64,000 nt of DNA from Diabrotica undecimpunctata (lineage: Eukaryota; Arthropoda; Insecta; Coleoptera; Chrysomelidae): contig NC_092806.1 of assembly GCF_040954645.1 (NCBI RefSeq), forward strand, positions 114,248,458-114,312,457. Reading direction: 5' to 3'. The notes beneath the pieces are model-generated. The model saw only the letters and a program-made list of their open reading frames with translations, searched no databases and was not told where the DNA came from. The position numbers and the translations under genes are program-made. Of this stretch, positions 33,470-44,100 are shown one piece after another; within the stretch, counting starts at the first letter, position 1, and each line of letters starts with the position of its first letter.

Positions 33470-34260
33470 AACAGCAATTTTTATTATAAAGCAGCTAATA
33501 GAAAATTTTAGACTGAAAGAGAAAGACTTGCACATAATATTTATTAATCTTGATAAGGCATATGACAGAGTTACCAGAAACCTACTGTGGTGGACTCTAA
33601 GTACAAAAGGAGTGCCAGCTGAATATGTGAGAATAGTGAAAGTAGGGCTTTACCAGGTTTCCGCATTAAGCTCGTATTTGTTCTCATTCGTGCTGGACAG
33701 ATAACAGCTGAACTTCAAGGGGAGATCCTTGGTTTTTATGTACGCAGATGATGCTGTATTGGTAGGATTAGAGCGGGATGAATGAAATGGAAAGAGGTAA
33801 GTGGAGAGCTGTGTGATAGAAAGGTAACAATAAAACTAAAAGGTTCTATATGGCTTCCTTGAAGACCATCTATTATGTAAGGTACTGAATGTTGGGCAGT
33901 AATAAAGAAGAATGAACACAAAACTGCACATTGCTGAAATGCGAATGTTTCATTGGATGAGTAGAGCAACTACAAAAGATGCAGTTAGGAATGTGTATAT
34001 TAAAGAGAAAGTTTGAGTGTGGCTCCTATTGAAAAAAAAAGAGAAACCATAGGTTAAGGTGGCTAGGGTATACACAATGTAGAGCTGAAGACCATCCCGT
34101 ACAAAAAGTGGAGATATGTTTAATCCCTGGAAGAAACAGAAGAGGAAGTCCAAAAAAGGTGGTGAGCGACAGTTGGTCAGGATATGGTCGAAAAGGGATT
34201 CACATTGATATGGCACAGAATAGAAAGTTTGTAGGAAAAAAATATGAGAAGCTGACCACA
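33470..34260 (+). pseudogene. RTE-like LINE fragment with internal deletion
   Basis: Reads IIFINLDKAYDRVTRNLLWW and TKGVPAEYVRIVKVGLYQVS, the RTE fingers/palm. A short deletion lies before the QGSALSPYLF-type block (VSALSSYLFSFVLD). Then come VFMYADDAVLVG (catalytic YADD), a large deletion, and the tail RMFHWMSRATTKDAVRN, LRWLGYTQCRAEDHPVQK and GRNRRGSPKK. This is a different LINE family from the 32310 copy just upstream. Stops and frameshifts are numerous. Confidence 0.8.
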
Positions 34261-34683
34261 CATGGAGAAAGCCAAGAGTATAAATAATGATAATGATGAA
34301 GGTTCTAAAAATAAAAATAATAATAGAGAATTAAACAAAAAGCATCTAATAAAAAAATTAAAACAATAATACCTAGATATTTAATAAAAAAGCATCACTA
34401 GGATATCAAAATAAAATGAAATAATACACTTGTTTAAATAGTTTGAAATCTAAAGTTGGAATATATTTTTACCTACATATCAAAAAAGGAAAATAATTAC
34501 ATTTCTGATAAAACTGTAATAGTCAGCCTAAAAATGCGAAAGTCATCCACTTACTACCAATACCCAATTTTCATTTTAATAAACATGAAACCCACCAAAT
34601 TTTAAATTAAGACCAAATTTTAAATAAGGAGACACGCCCACTGACCAATCATAGCAAACGTAGTTATTTATTAGCAACAACTA

Positions 34684-35341
34684 CAGTCCATCTAATTCCC
34701 TTACTGTTGCAGGTCATTATCATTGACAGAGATCAAAGTTGACATAGTTGCCAAAGTATAAAAAAATCCTGTATCCATTTTAAATCAAATAGGTCACATA
34801 ATTATTGCAAAAGTGGATTATACAACAAAACAAATTAATATTTAATGTAAATAAATAGAACCAAAACAAGAGTTAAAACATAATCTTGTTAAAAACAATT
34901 TGAGCCGCTTGTATGCGTCGAATAAAGATGTAAAATGGAATACTTAAACAAAACAACACTTTTTTCATTACTTATTAACATTAGTCAACACTGCAACTGT
35001 CAAATAAATGTTTCCAATTTATTCCAAAATATCTCCTTCGTTCGATTACAGTTACAGTGTGTTCGGAACAAATGTTCTTCATAAAAAGCTTTATAATGCA
35101 TTTATACAAATTAAATGAAACATATTATTGTGTATTTCTTTAAGTTAACATTAATAGAAATCTTTAAATATTATTTCTACGCGTATATAATAAAATATGT
35201 CTAGTGGCTGTAATGCCAGTGTACTCGGCAAAGTGATTCTAAAAAAGAACACACCTACCGCCTAAATATTTCGTGTTGGCATCATGTGACCTCACGGCCT
35301 ATGACGCGGATGACGTGCAACGGTATGTAAATTAGATGCAG
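34684..35341. mobile_element. TA-flanked MITE, copy 2 (inverted relative to copy 1)
   Basis: Left end CAGTCCATCTAATTCCC follows TA. Right end GTATGTAAATTAGATGCAG precedes TA. Internal blocks match the reverse complement of 10697-11285 (for example TAGTGGCTGTAATGCCAGTG and GTGTGTTCGGAACAAATG-like stretches). About 658 bp and more diverged at its right terminus. Confidence 0.8.
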
Positions 35342-36065
35342 TATATTATTATTAAATTACTATATGCAATTAATCTCTTAATATAAGCAAACCATTCAAT
35401 TAGAGAAGATAAATTATACATAGATTTGCTTATCTACTTATTGATACTCCGAATTAAAAGTACATGATGATTAAAAAAATAGTACATAATTTAAAATATT
35501 TTGAATTTAGGAACATTCACGGAAAGAAAATTTTTCCACAGGTACCCCAGATGAAGAAACCTTAATTCCTAAGCATTGAGGCAGTGCACCATTAAGCACG
35601 AACGTGGTAGAGCATGGTGTTTTAGAGCAAATTACAACTCATATCGGGTATCATATAATCAGAGCCCAGCACACATAGCTTGAACATGGAACACAGGATT
35701 TTATATTGTAAGCTTGAAGGCGATGTACCACACCCTCGAAGACTCTTTTCTATAATTATAATGTGAGTGTTTCATCCCACAAAGAACAAATTCAAGAATG
35801 TCAACAACTGAATAAGCAATATTCTGAGGGGAAAACTGATGATAGTACACCATAACTGGCTGGCACCATTCGAAGTAGACCCCAACATAGATGAAGAAGA
35901 GTAAGTAAACTAAGCACTAATTTCCCAGAACTAACTAAGTAACTAATTTCCCAGAAGCACCTGACCTCACGTTTGAGGAACTCATGGGGGCATATGGAGG
36001 TACCAGTAAGCAAGACATCATGGTACTGCTGAAGAAATCATGATCTACTCACACTTCCAGATGAT
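35342..36065. other. intron segment with decayed coding-like traces
   Basis: Plus-strand stretches such as HNWLAPFEVDPNIDEEE and APDLTFEELMGAYGGTSKQD look like former coding sequence but match nothing that I recognise. No element ends seen. Confidence 0.3.
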
Positions 36066-36079
36066 TACTAACTGGGCTA

Positions 36080-36430
36080 CACCTTTTCAGTCAGTATTAA
36101 AGATGCACCAGGATTGGCATCCATATTTCAAAAGAAGTTTGGTCAAGTTGCAGAACTGCAATACCAACTACTGGCTCACGAAAAACCTTTGAAACTACAA
36201 AATGCATCACATGTTTTTTATCTGGTAACAAAAGACACTACCCATGAAAAAACTGACTATCAAAATGTATCTATGAGAAACATTACTTCAATTGAAAGAG
36301 AAGTGCTGGAGTCCAAGGTGCAAAAATTAGTCATGCCAAAGCAAGAATGCTACCAATAGGAGTGGAGGGTTGTCCAAAAAATGGTGGAGAAAATCTTACT
36401 AGTCTGTTGCAATCCATGGTTACTGATGTA
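36080..36430 (+). pseudogene. macro-domain (OARD1-like) pseudogene fragment
   Basis: OARD1/TARG1-type proteins remove ADP-ribose from glutamate through a macro domain. The frame reads FSVSIKDAPGLASIFQKKFG, QVAELQYQLLAHEKPLKLQ, HVFYLVTKDTTHEKTDYQN and VQKLVMPKQECYQ, a stop, then EWRVVQKMVEKIL. This follows the family order KFG.V.EL, YYLVTK...HKPTY.N, MP.IGCG, W..V....E. The GCG of the ligand loop is replaced and followed by a stop. The N-terminal ADP-ribose-binding part is missing. It is intronless over this span and lies in the zinc-finger gene intron, so a decayed retrocopy is plausible (inference). Confidence 0.7.
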
Positions 36431-36829
36431 GAGTGAAAATCATAACTTGCCACTTTTACACAACTGGGAGTTGTAAAAGAGGGCTCAGTTGCTGATATTA
36501 GCATCCAGTTCCAGTCCCAACAAGCTTCCAGGAGGGCTTGCTATGCACCTGATTAAACATACTACATGTTCAATTGGAGGTCGAACCACAGCTATTCTAG
36601 TATCACCGAGAGAATTCCACTTGGTTCCAGAAGTGTTTTAAAGTGTTAAATAAATAAAATTATAAATTCATTGTTTTTTAGTTTTATTATTAGAAGACTC
36701 TAAATAAAAAATAAACATTATAATACTATTATTATTTTCCCCTTATTTTCATTTTAATAAATAATTAGCATGTAATTTAAATAAACTACATTTGCTCTGA
36801 TTTTAACACACACTGCAATAAACTAACTC

Positions 36830-37480
36830 AAATTGATTTGTCCTTTGACTCTTCTCACTAATGCTGAGCTAGATTCCCAGAACATTTACTTATTCATGGA
36901 GACATTGTTTATAACTGGCTGCCATCTCCTTGATTACTTTGTTGACATCTTCCACTTTCAGGTCCTTATGGAGGTCTGCATTCCATATGTACTAAGAACC
37001 ATCAAATATGTTCCTTAACACTTTTTTCTGTAATCTCTAAATTATTTAAATATTACTGGTTTGGTACAGTCTCAAGGATGCCACCCATATTTAAGTCTAT
37101 ACTGTTCTCAATATTTGTTTGTATCTCATTAATTTATTATTTTTGGATAGCCCAGACTTTCCATCAATCAACCAATATATTTTCTTATAATGAACATTTA
37201 ACTTCTTTAAACAAATATGTACCTGCCTTTTATTAATGTAAAATATACTGTGAAGTTAAGCATCTAATACGATGCCCAAGTATTTTCAAATATATGAAAT
37301 GAAGCACAAAATCTGTTTTATCCTTTCTAAAACGCATATTGCTGAGAAACTCAGATTCAAATGGGTTGTTACATTATTAGTGAATATGGCAACCATTGTA
37401 AGCAAAGTTTCCACAATCCCCCAAACATTGACCAAAATATTTCTAACACTATAATGATATCCATAGGATGGTCTGCACTT
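36830..37480 (-). pseudogene. LINE/Jockey-type RT fragment
   Basis: Minus strand, through frame changes, reads NPFESEFLSNMRFRKDKTDF, KYLGIVLDA, YWLIDGKSGLSKNNKLMRYK, then WVASLR, KVLRNIFDGS, YIWNADLHKDLKVEDVNKVI. This is the thumb and post-RT order of Jockey-clade elements (YLGI.LD..L, W.IGR.S.L...NKL..Y, PWYVRN.D.H.DL). Heavily decayed, in the zinc-finger gene intron. Confidence 0.6.
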
Positions 37481-38434
37481 GTCGTGGAGAAGAAATAGAA
37501 TGGGAGTTAAAATAAAACCTACTCAGTTGTTGAACACAATAATGCAAAAAAAAGGGAAGATACTGCGAACCAGCTTGCATAATTGTGTTTATCAGTAATT
37601 AAAATTTCAACTTAGTACAAGAAACTAGGTGACCTGTTATTTAGAGTAGCAGTTGACAATGAAGCTGTAAATGTTTATCTGTGCTGCAAGTAGAAGAACA
37701 AAATATGTGACATTATTTATTACTGGTTAAGACTTCTATGGTAAGGACTATCAAAACATTACTTGGAAGAGATTCCAAGATGAAATAATAAACTTCTGTG
37801 AAAATGTTGTTCATCTGGCTACACACACATGAAAACACTAAACATAAGTACCATCAAAAACTAAACAGGTTCATTTTTGGCCCTATGTTTATAATACTTG
37901 TAATTCAATATATTCTTAATTGTTTCATACTTCAACATCATCTTTTAAACAAGAAATAGTGTCACTGTCACAAGAAATAGTTGTATTAGTGGCCCATTTA
38001 ATTTTTTTGAATCATATATAATTCACTTGTCAATAAAGTTGTTAAATTTATAAACCAATCTACTAAATACAAACCTAAAATTGTGTAAGGGTAATTTTTT
38101 ATCAAAAAAATGTAATAAAACAACTTCTGACACAACAAAACAGACATTTTAAGCTAGAAATGAAAAAATTCAGCAATTTTTCCAGAAAATTTGCTAAACT
38201 TTGGTGATTTTTGCAAATATGTTTCTGAGATAGATACTAAAAACCTTGTAAATGTTTTTTTTAACAAGCTAGAAGAAATGTATACCACCTTGTCAAAAGT
38301 AACTAAAATAATGGCATCAACACCCAACAATAGAGCCAGAAACATCGGCCACCAATTCACGGTTGATAATTCTACCTTTGAAGTGGTGGACAAATTCACA
38401 CACTTTTTTGTAATTTTGCTGTTTTCATACTTAC
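37481..38434. other. zinc-finger gene intron, distal part
   Basis: Starts at the donor of exon 1 on the right. A read-through frame continues from exon 1 to 38154 but is downstream of a consensus donor. No element ends recognised. Confidence 0.5.
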
Positions 38435-38798
38435 ATGGTTTTTCATCATCTGTCTCCTTTGAGGCTCCTATCTGGAATGTTACATCTCTCTCCGAGTCTA
38501 AACCACACCCATGGTTTATTTCTAAATTATATTCATCCAATTCTTTTTTGATTTCTGTTTTAACTTCTTGCATGGTAATCGCAGGGAATGGGTCACTTAT
38601 TTCATGATGTAACACATGTTCTTCTATTTTAATATGGGCCGAACAATCTGATAGAGAATCATCTGTGTAATTACTTTCAAACGTGCATTCTTCGACTTCT
38701 GATTTAATTTGTACATTAACATGTTGCTCTAAAGAATATTCATTTTTGTCACATATTAAAACGTTTTTTCTTTTTATAGAATCTTCACTTAACTCCAT
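38435..38798 (-). CDS. C2H2 zinc-finger protein, acidic N-terminal exon (proposed)
   Basis: Starts ATGGAGTTAAGTGAAGAT at 38798 (MELSEDSIKRKNV) and ends CCAT at a consensus donor GTAAGTATG (GT at 38433-38434), phase 1. Joining to exon 2 at 26737 recreates TGT (Cys) and keeps frame (DDEKPC-IRQNEIK). The segment is acidic with four psi-K-x-E motifs (IKSE, IKIE, VKTE, IKKE), which fit SUMO acceptor sites, a usual feature of N-termini in beetle finger proteins (recollection). An upstream in-frame TTG is ignored in favour of ATG. The link across ~11.7 kb is inferred from phase and gene type; a different finger exon could be the true partner. Confidence 0.7.
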
Positions 38799-39671
38799 TT
38801 CGAATTTAAACCAAATGACTGGTTCCAATAGGCAAAAATGTATTTTTACAATTTACAATTAAATTAGTATACTTTCATTGTATTGTTAGTTGTTTGATAG
38901 ATATTGGATATATGAACAGAACAATGAACGTTGTATCAAAGAATATAGACGCTTATAGAATAATTGTTGAATTGTTCTTGTTCACTGTTATTTTATTTTT
39001 GAAAGTCGGCAAAAAGTTAGTCGGCTGGAACGCACGTGGTACACTTGCCGTCATATAAAACTGGTATGCATCTACACCTAATTTTTTACTTCAATTACCT
39101 ACCGAACACGAACTGTATTTTGTATCAATAAGTTTAGTCACAGGCCAACTACCAAGATTAATTTTGAACGATAACAACAAAAACTAATATTATACTTTAT
39201 CCTACGTAGATTATGAAGTGACAGTTACAATCCAATTCCTCATTGTAATGTTTTATTATAATAATTTAAAGTTATGTCTAGATTGATTTAATCTATCACT
39301 ATATTTGAATTGAAATATTTTCATAAATTATAATAAAACACAAATCAAGGAATGAGTACTTAACTGAGATAATGAAAAATTACAAAATTAATATGAGAAT
39401 TTTTTAGGATGCATGTTTAAACAAATTTAATGTGACTGACTGATCGAGAATGCTCGATGTTTTAGTTTTTAGAATACTCAAAACTGGCGGTCTGTCACAC
39501 AGCCCTGCCTTTAGCTGATTTCATATAATATTCTCGTTTAACTGGCAACAGTCACAGTCCCCTAGAAATTAGAATGACACATGTGACAAGATCAACTTAC
39601 ACAACTTGAAAAACATGAATTTCGGTAATAAGAGTTGTACCAGTTTTTTATGACGCGAACGGTACCCAAGA

Positions 39672-39706
39672 TTAGTAGATGTTAAGTTTAACTTAACATC
39701 TACTAA
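39672..39706. other. perfect 35 bp palindrome
   Basis: TTAGTAGATGTTAAGTT, a central T, then the exact reverse complement. It is flanked by direct copies of GAACGGTACC (39656-39665 and 39711-39720). It can extrude a 17 bp stem with a one-base loop. It may be the footprint of an excised or fold-back element; function unknown. Confidence 0.95.
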
Positions 39707-40348
39707 CCTTGAACGGTACCACCACCATACCATTAAGGAGCGGTCATTTCAGCTCTTCATTGTACCATGTGTCAGCTCTATTATTGCTTCTAAAATATGA
39801 AAGAGTGGGTCAATAAATGAAACTTTAGATATTTTTATACATATGTTGATGCTGCGTGGTCGTAGAATAGGATTAAATTTTTGCGTTTTATAAAAAATTT
39901 TAGAGAAAATAATATTATTTTAACTTTTAATAAATTAATCTTTTTAGAAAAATGATTATGATTCAAATTTTTAATTGAAATATGTACAAATCTTAAGTAT
40001 AAATCAGTTTAAGACTATATTGTAATAATTTCACCAATATTCACTCATTGTGAAAATGATGTTTTAGATACTATTAGTTGTTATTTTAAAACAAGATTAA
40101 ATAGTACCCATACGGCGTAAAAACTTTCACATATACTATTCATTAAAAGTTACTGTTAAATATTTCAAAAATAAATCAGGGATGCTTTTTGTTGTTATTA
40201 TAATAAAAACTTATGTGACGGTTTTTCGTTGTGTTGGAACAAACCTATTTTTAATTAAAAGTTATACAATTAAAAAAATAAATACTTTGAATATTGTAAA
40301 TATCATACATTTTTAAGTTTTAAAATTAAAAATTTAACAATTTAATAT

Positions 40349-40872
40349 ATTAAAAAATCGGTTGTCTGTAAAGTCGGTTTTACGGGCGAAGATTTTACGT
40401 GACAACGTCTTTTTCTCGGTAGAATATTTATTGATATGAATATTATTAAATTGCACAATAGGAACAAGGAATTGAATGAAAATAAGAATTGCACAAATTT
40501 TAACTATAGAAATATATTTTGTTTACTAAAACATTGTACATGTAAACTTAACTAATTTCTATTTGAGTGATTTTGTTGAGGATAGGAGTGTTTCTGCTGT
40601 AATGTGTCTTGAACGCCAAGAACGCTCGAGAAAGACAGAGACACAAGCACGGAAGCACGCACCGATTCAACGCGCCTAATTCTCTAGTGCTGCGCGCGCA
40701 GCGGACCGATCATGTTTGAGTGGGAGAGAGACGCAAGGCATTCGCCGGTCCGGCGGGCCTCTCTCTCGTTCGGTGACTCACTGTAACAGACGTGAGCGGG
40801 CGTTACACTTTTTCATGAATGACTCCGAGCCACAACCTAATTTAAGACGTTGTCACGTCAAAATAAAGATTT
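40349..40872. mobile_element. MITE with ATTTTACGTGACAACGTC end, copy 1
   Basis: About 520 bp, over 90% identical to 42993-43510 in the same orientation. ATTTTACGTGACAACGTC near the left is inverted as GACGTTGTCACGTCAAAA at the right end. The shared sequence begins further left, at AAAAATCGGTTG. The interior is unusually GC- and CpG-rich for this window (GCTGCGCGCGCAGC, CGCCGGTCCGGCGGG). No coding frame. Confidence 0.8.
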
Positions 40873-41127
40873 TATTGTGAAACAACAAAAAAAAGACAGT
40901 TTGCAAATCAATGGCATCGAAATTTGTTTAGGCGTAGATGCAGTTACCCGTTCGTACTCCTTTCCCACTTCTCCCTAACTACATATTTCATTATGAAATT
41001 TTCACCACGGCGCCACGCTTTGAGTTTATGCAGCCACCCTCGTCAGGAGGAGTGTTTTGAAGTATAAACCGTAACCAAATCGCCCATTTGAACTGCTCTT
41101 CTATCTATATTCTTTGGTTGTATCTTG

Positions 41128-41194
41128 TATCAAAGAATATGCACGCTTAAGTCACCGAACAACAAGTTGTTCGGTGTCTATATTCTTTGGTTGT
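41128..41194. mobile_element. 67 bp fold-back unit, CAAAGAATAT family
   Basis: CAAAGAATATGCACGC and, inverted, CAAAGAATATAGACAC enclose a second perfect hairpin CCGAACAAC-AA-GTTGTTCGG. GGTTGTAT flanks it on the right and also precedes it (about 41112 and 41190). It appears to be a minimal member of the same family as 38937-41113. Confidence 0.6.
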
Positions 41195-41199
41195 ATGTT

Positions 41200-41342
41200 G
41201 ACCACAGACCACTAATACTAGGTCTGTTGGTTGGGAGGTTGGATTGGGTAACTGGGTTTGTTAGGTCTAGGTCACAAACCATACATACTCATATGAAGAA
41301 GAAGAAGAAGTATGTATGGTCTGTGGTCTAGGTGATAGAACC
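41200..41342. repeat. small inverted repeats with (GAA)n core
   Basis: ACCATACATAC, a GAA-rich loop and GTATGTATGGT form a hairpin (about 41279-41321), with outer ACCACAGACC/GGTCTGTGGT repeats. Structural only. Confidence 0.7.
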
Positions 41343-41564
41343 GCCTAACTGGCGTATAATATTCCATTCATTACGCATGCTTAACAATTTCATTAATTTT
41401 GAAAGCGCGGTCTTATTTGAAATTTTAAAAGGTAAACTTTTGTTTTATAATCCGTTAAAAAATGGCAGGTTTTATATAAAATATATCATAGGGTAGTAAA
41501 CATTTTATATTTCATTTAAGGTTAGGTTAGGTATAGTAATTGAATGGTACAATGGATTATAAAA

Positions 41565-42991
41565 TTAAATATATTCATGATCATATTTACAATCCTTTGA
41601 AATAATTAATTCATTATTTACAAATTCATTTATAATAACATTTTCGCTTGTAGAAGCCTTTGAATAGAAGTTCTTTTTAAGACTCTTCTTTTTTTTTGTT
41701 GAACAGAATGATTTTTGTTTAATAATTTTTTTATTAGCAGGTTCATTTAAACTATCCTTACTTGTTTCAAAAATATTGATTGGTTTTACAAAGGCTAAAG
41801 CAATAACTGTATTCGAGTGTTTCAACATTAACTCTAGTTGTTCTTGGCTTAACTTATCATCTTTTTCAATTCTTTCCATGATTTGTAGGCAGTTGTTTTT
41901 AATTTTTTCTTTAATATCATCACTGCTATTGTTAGTGTTACCTAATTGTGATGATAATTCTGAAATGTCTGTTTCTATTTCTGGTATATTGTCATTTTCC
42001 TGTTTTAGATAGATTTTTACCTTTCTTTAAATAAATTATTCTCTCAACAGTTTTACCACATATAAAGAGCATTAATTGGTTAATAGTTTTGTCTAATCTT
42101 TTTATTTTTTTCCTTCTAAATAATGATATTTAATTGTTTTATGAAAGCTTTCCAAGTGCATATTTGTATTTGCACAACCAATTCGGTGGCAATGTGCCCA
42201 TTGCTTAGTAATGGGTAAGTAATGTGTTTGGATATATTTTCCAAAAATTTTGTATCATTATCTTGTAAAAGAGTTTGAACAAATTCATTGAATTTTAGAT
42301 TAAAAATATCTATGTTTAGTAAATTTTGAAAATATTTCAGGGTTTTGTAGACCCAAGACCTTTTCTCTTTATTTATTATTTTTAATAAATTTGACTGCCA
42401 TGCTCTGTCTACGTGCCATGAACACAACAGTCTTTTTTCTACGGATCCCATAACAAAGCACCAGGTATTAAAATAAGTATCAGTTATATCTGACATGAAA
42501 ACCTTAGAAGTAATTTTACCTGTTATTTTTTTTTATTTCCAAAAAAAAATGTGACATGAATAGCTGTTTTTTTTTATTTGAAAACATAAAGGCTACAGGA
42601 AAACCTCTTCTATTCTCATCCAAGACAAGCAAAGTCGTGAGGTCAAAATCATAACTATTTAAGCCATGAGTACCATCTATTGTTACTAAAGTATTTCCAA
42701 AATCCAATAAAGTTTTTCTCTGAACATCGTTCATAATTATTAAACAAAAATCATCATTTTCAAAACCTATACATTCTTGTCCTTGAGGCTTATAAAATAT
42801 AACAGGATTATTTTCATTTTTTTTTGCATTCTGCAACCCAAATATCCACACTGGTTGCATCATCATGATGGAAGTAGCCATCTTTCACACTAACTTTATA
42901 AGACATCTTAATATTGTTAATGTCCTTATTCGTAAGAAGATCAACTCTTTTAAGATCTTTATATATCATATCTCGTGTAGAAGTTAATATC
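41565..42991 (-). pseudogene. C2H2-MULE transposase gene, exon 3 (catalytic part, frameshifted)
   Basis: Opens at AG|GATATTAACTTC (42991), giving ILTSTRDMIYKDLKRVDLL, then YFHHDDATSVDIWVAECKK. An A9 run (42817-42825) adds one base relative to the expected frame, followed by NNPVIFYKPQGQE. The MULE catalytic region reads FGNTLVTIDGTHGLNSYDF (first Asp), VAFMFSNKKK, a second A9 run with one extra base (42526-42534), VFMSDITDTYFNTW (second Asp) and LLCSWHVDRAWQSN. After an ACACA slip near 42215 come QWAHCHRIGCANTN and NMHLESFHKTIKYHY (Glu region), then a further shift and a coiled C-terminal part ending in a KKIIKQKSFCSTKKK-type tail. All family blocks are present in order, so the lesions are few and small. 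Confidence 0.82.
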
Positions 42992-42992
42992 C

Positions 42993-43510
42993 TAAAAAAA
43001 TCGGTTGCCTGTAAAGTCGGTTTTACGGGCGAAGATTTTACGTGACAACGTCTTTTTCTCGGTAGAATATTTATTGATATGAATATTATTAAATTGCACA
43101 ATAGGAACAAGGAATTGAATGAAAATAAGAATTGCACAAATTTTAACTATAGAAATATATTTTGTTTACTAAAACATTGTACATGTAAACTTAAACTTAA
43201 CTAATTTCTATTTGAGTGATTTTGTTGAGGATAGGACGATGATAGGAGAAATATGAAATGAAAGGAAGTGTTTCTGCTGTAATGTGTCTTGAACGCCAAG
43301 AACGCTCGAGAAAGACAGAGACACAAGCACGGAAGCACGCACCGATTCAACGCGCCGATCATGTTTGAGTGGGAGAGAGACGCAAGGCATTCGCCGGTCT
43401 GGCGGGCCTCTCTCTCGTTCGGTGACTCACTGTAACAGACGTGAGCGGGCGTTACACTTTTTCATGAATGACTCCGAGCCACAACCTAATTTAAGACGTT
43501 GTCACGTCAA
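42993..43510. mobile_element. MITE with ATTTTACGTGACAACGTC end, copy 2, inside MULE intron
   Basis: Near-identical to 40349-40872, with a ~30 bp loss (the CTAATTCTC...GCGGA block) and a ~30 bp gain (CGATGATAGGAGAAATATG). It lies wholly in the intron between MULE exons 2 and 3, and its CCGATTTTTT terminus directly abuts the AG acceptor of exon 3. Confidence 0.82.
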
Positions 43511-43668
43511 AAATATTTTAATTTATACAAAAAAAAAACATTAAATGTAGAATACAAATAAAAATATTTAGCAAAACAAATATACCTTAATACATATTAT
43601 TTTGTTGATGATACTTTGATAATAAAAAAGACTGTAGAGGGGTACATTTATTTATCAATGTTACTTAC

Positions 43669-44041
43669 ATGTTATCAATGTTACTTGTTAAAATAAGTTT
43701 AGAAGCAATTATATCCTTATCTTCCTTTGTAATCTGCAAATGTTGTATATCTTCACCATGTAAATAATGTGACTTGTAATATGTAATAAAACACTCATCT
43801 GATTCCTCATTTCTTTTTAAAATAATTTGGCTTACACATGATTTTTCCAATTTACAAGATCCCTGTGATTTCAATTTTCTTTTTCGCTTCATTTTTAAAT
43901 CATGCTTCTCTTTCCTGTTTCTATGTGAACGCCTACACTCATAATATTGTTTTTCAAATTTGTTTACAGTTCTTTTCCCAGTAGATTTGACATACTGAAC
44001 TTTATTTAGAGTTTGTACTTCCAAAAGCCATTGAGTGAAAT
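43669..44041 (-). CDS. C2H2-MULE gene, exon 2
   Basis: Acceptor AATTTTTTAG, exon from 44041, giving FTQWLLEVQTLNKVQYVKST, a Cys/Arg/Lys-rich stretch (KQYYECRRSHRNRKEKHDLK), CFITYYKSHYLHGEDIQHLQ and DKDIIASKLILTSNIDNM, ending at a CAT|GTAAGT donor (GT at 43667-43668). It follows exon 1 in frame (HM-D-FTQW) and exon 3 (NM-ILTS). The FLYWCH/WRKY-like YY.C...R block plus the H-C module before the catalytic domain is the usual order in animal MULE transposase relatives. No lesion inside this exon. Confidence 0.78.
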
Positions 44042-44100
44042 CTAAAAAATTTAAACATTTAGAAGAAGATTCCTTATAAAAAGATGATAATTATACATAC

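Larger units (their letters stand above)
38937..41113. mobile_element. putative 2.2 kb TIR element, CAAAGAATATAGACGC ends
   Basis: Starts TATCAAAGAATATAGACGC and ends, inverted, with TATCTATATTCTTTGG. The signature also occurs at 31249, 31342, 41129 and inverted at about 31378 and 41180. No transposase seen inside; the interior carries another MITE (40349-40872) and a perfect palindrome (39672-39706). The boundaries are inferred only from the shared ends. Confidence 0.45.

Noticed and set aside
38154..38433. Continuation of the acidic exon frame beyond the donor
   Set aside because: A consensus GTAAGTATG donor ends the exon and the following residues lose the acidic, finger-protein character.
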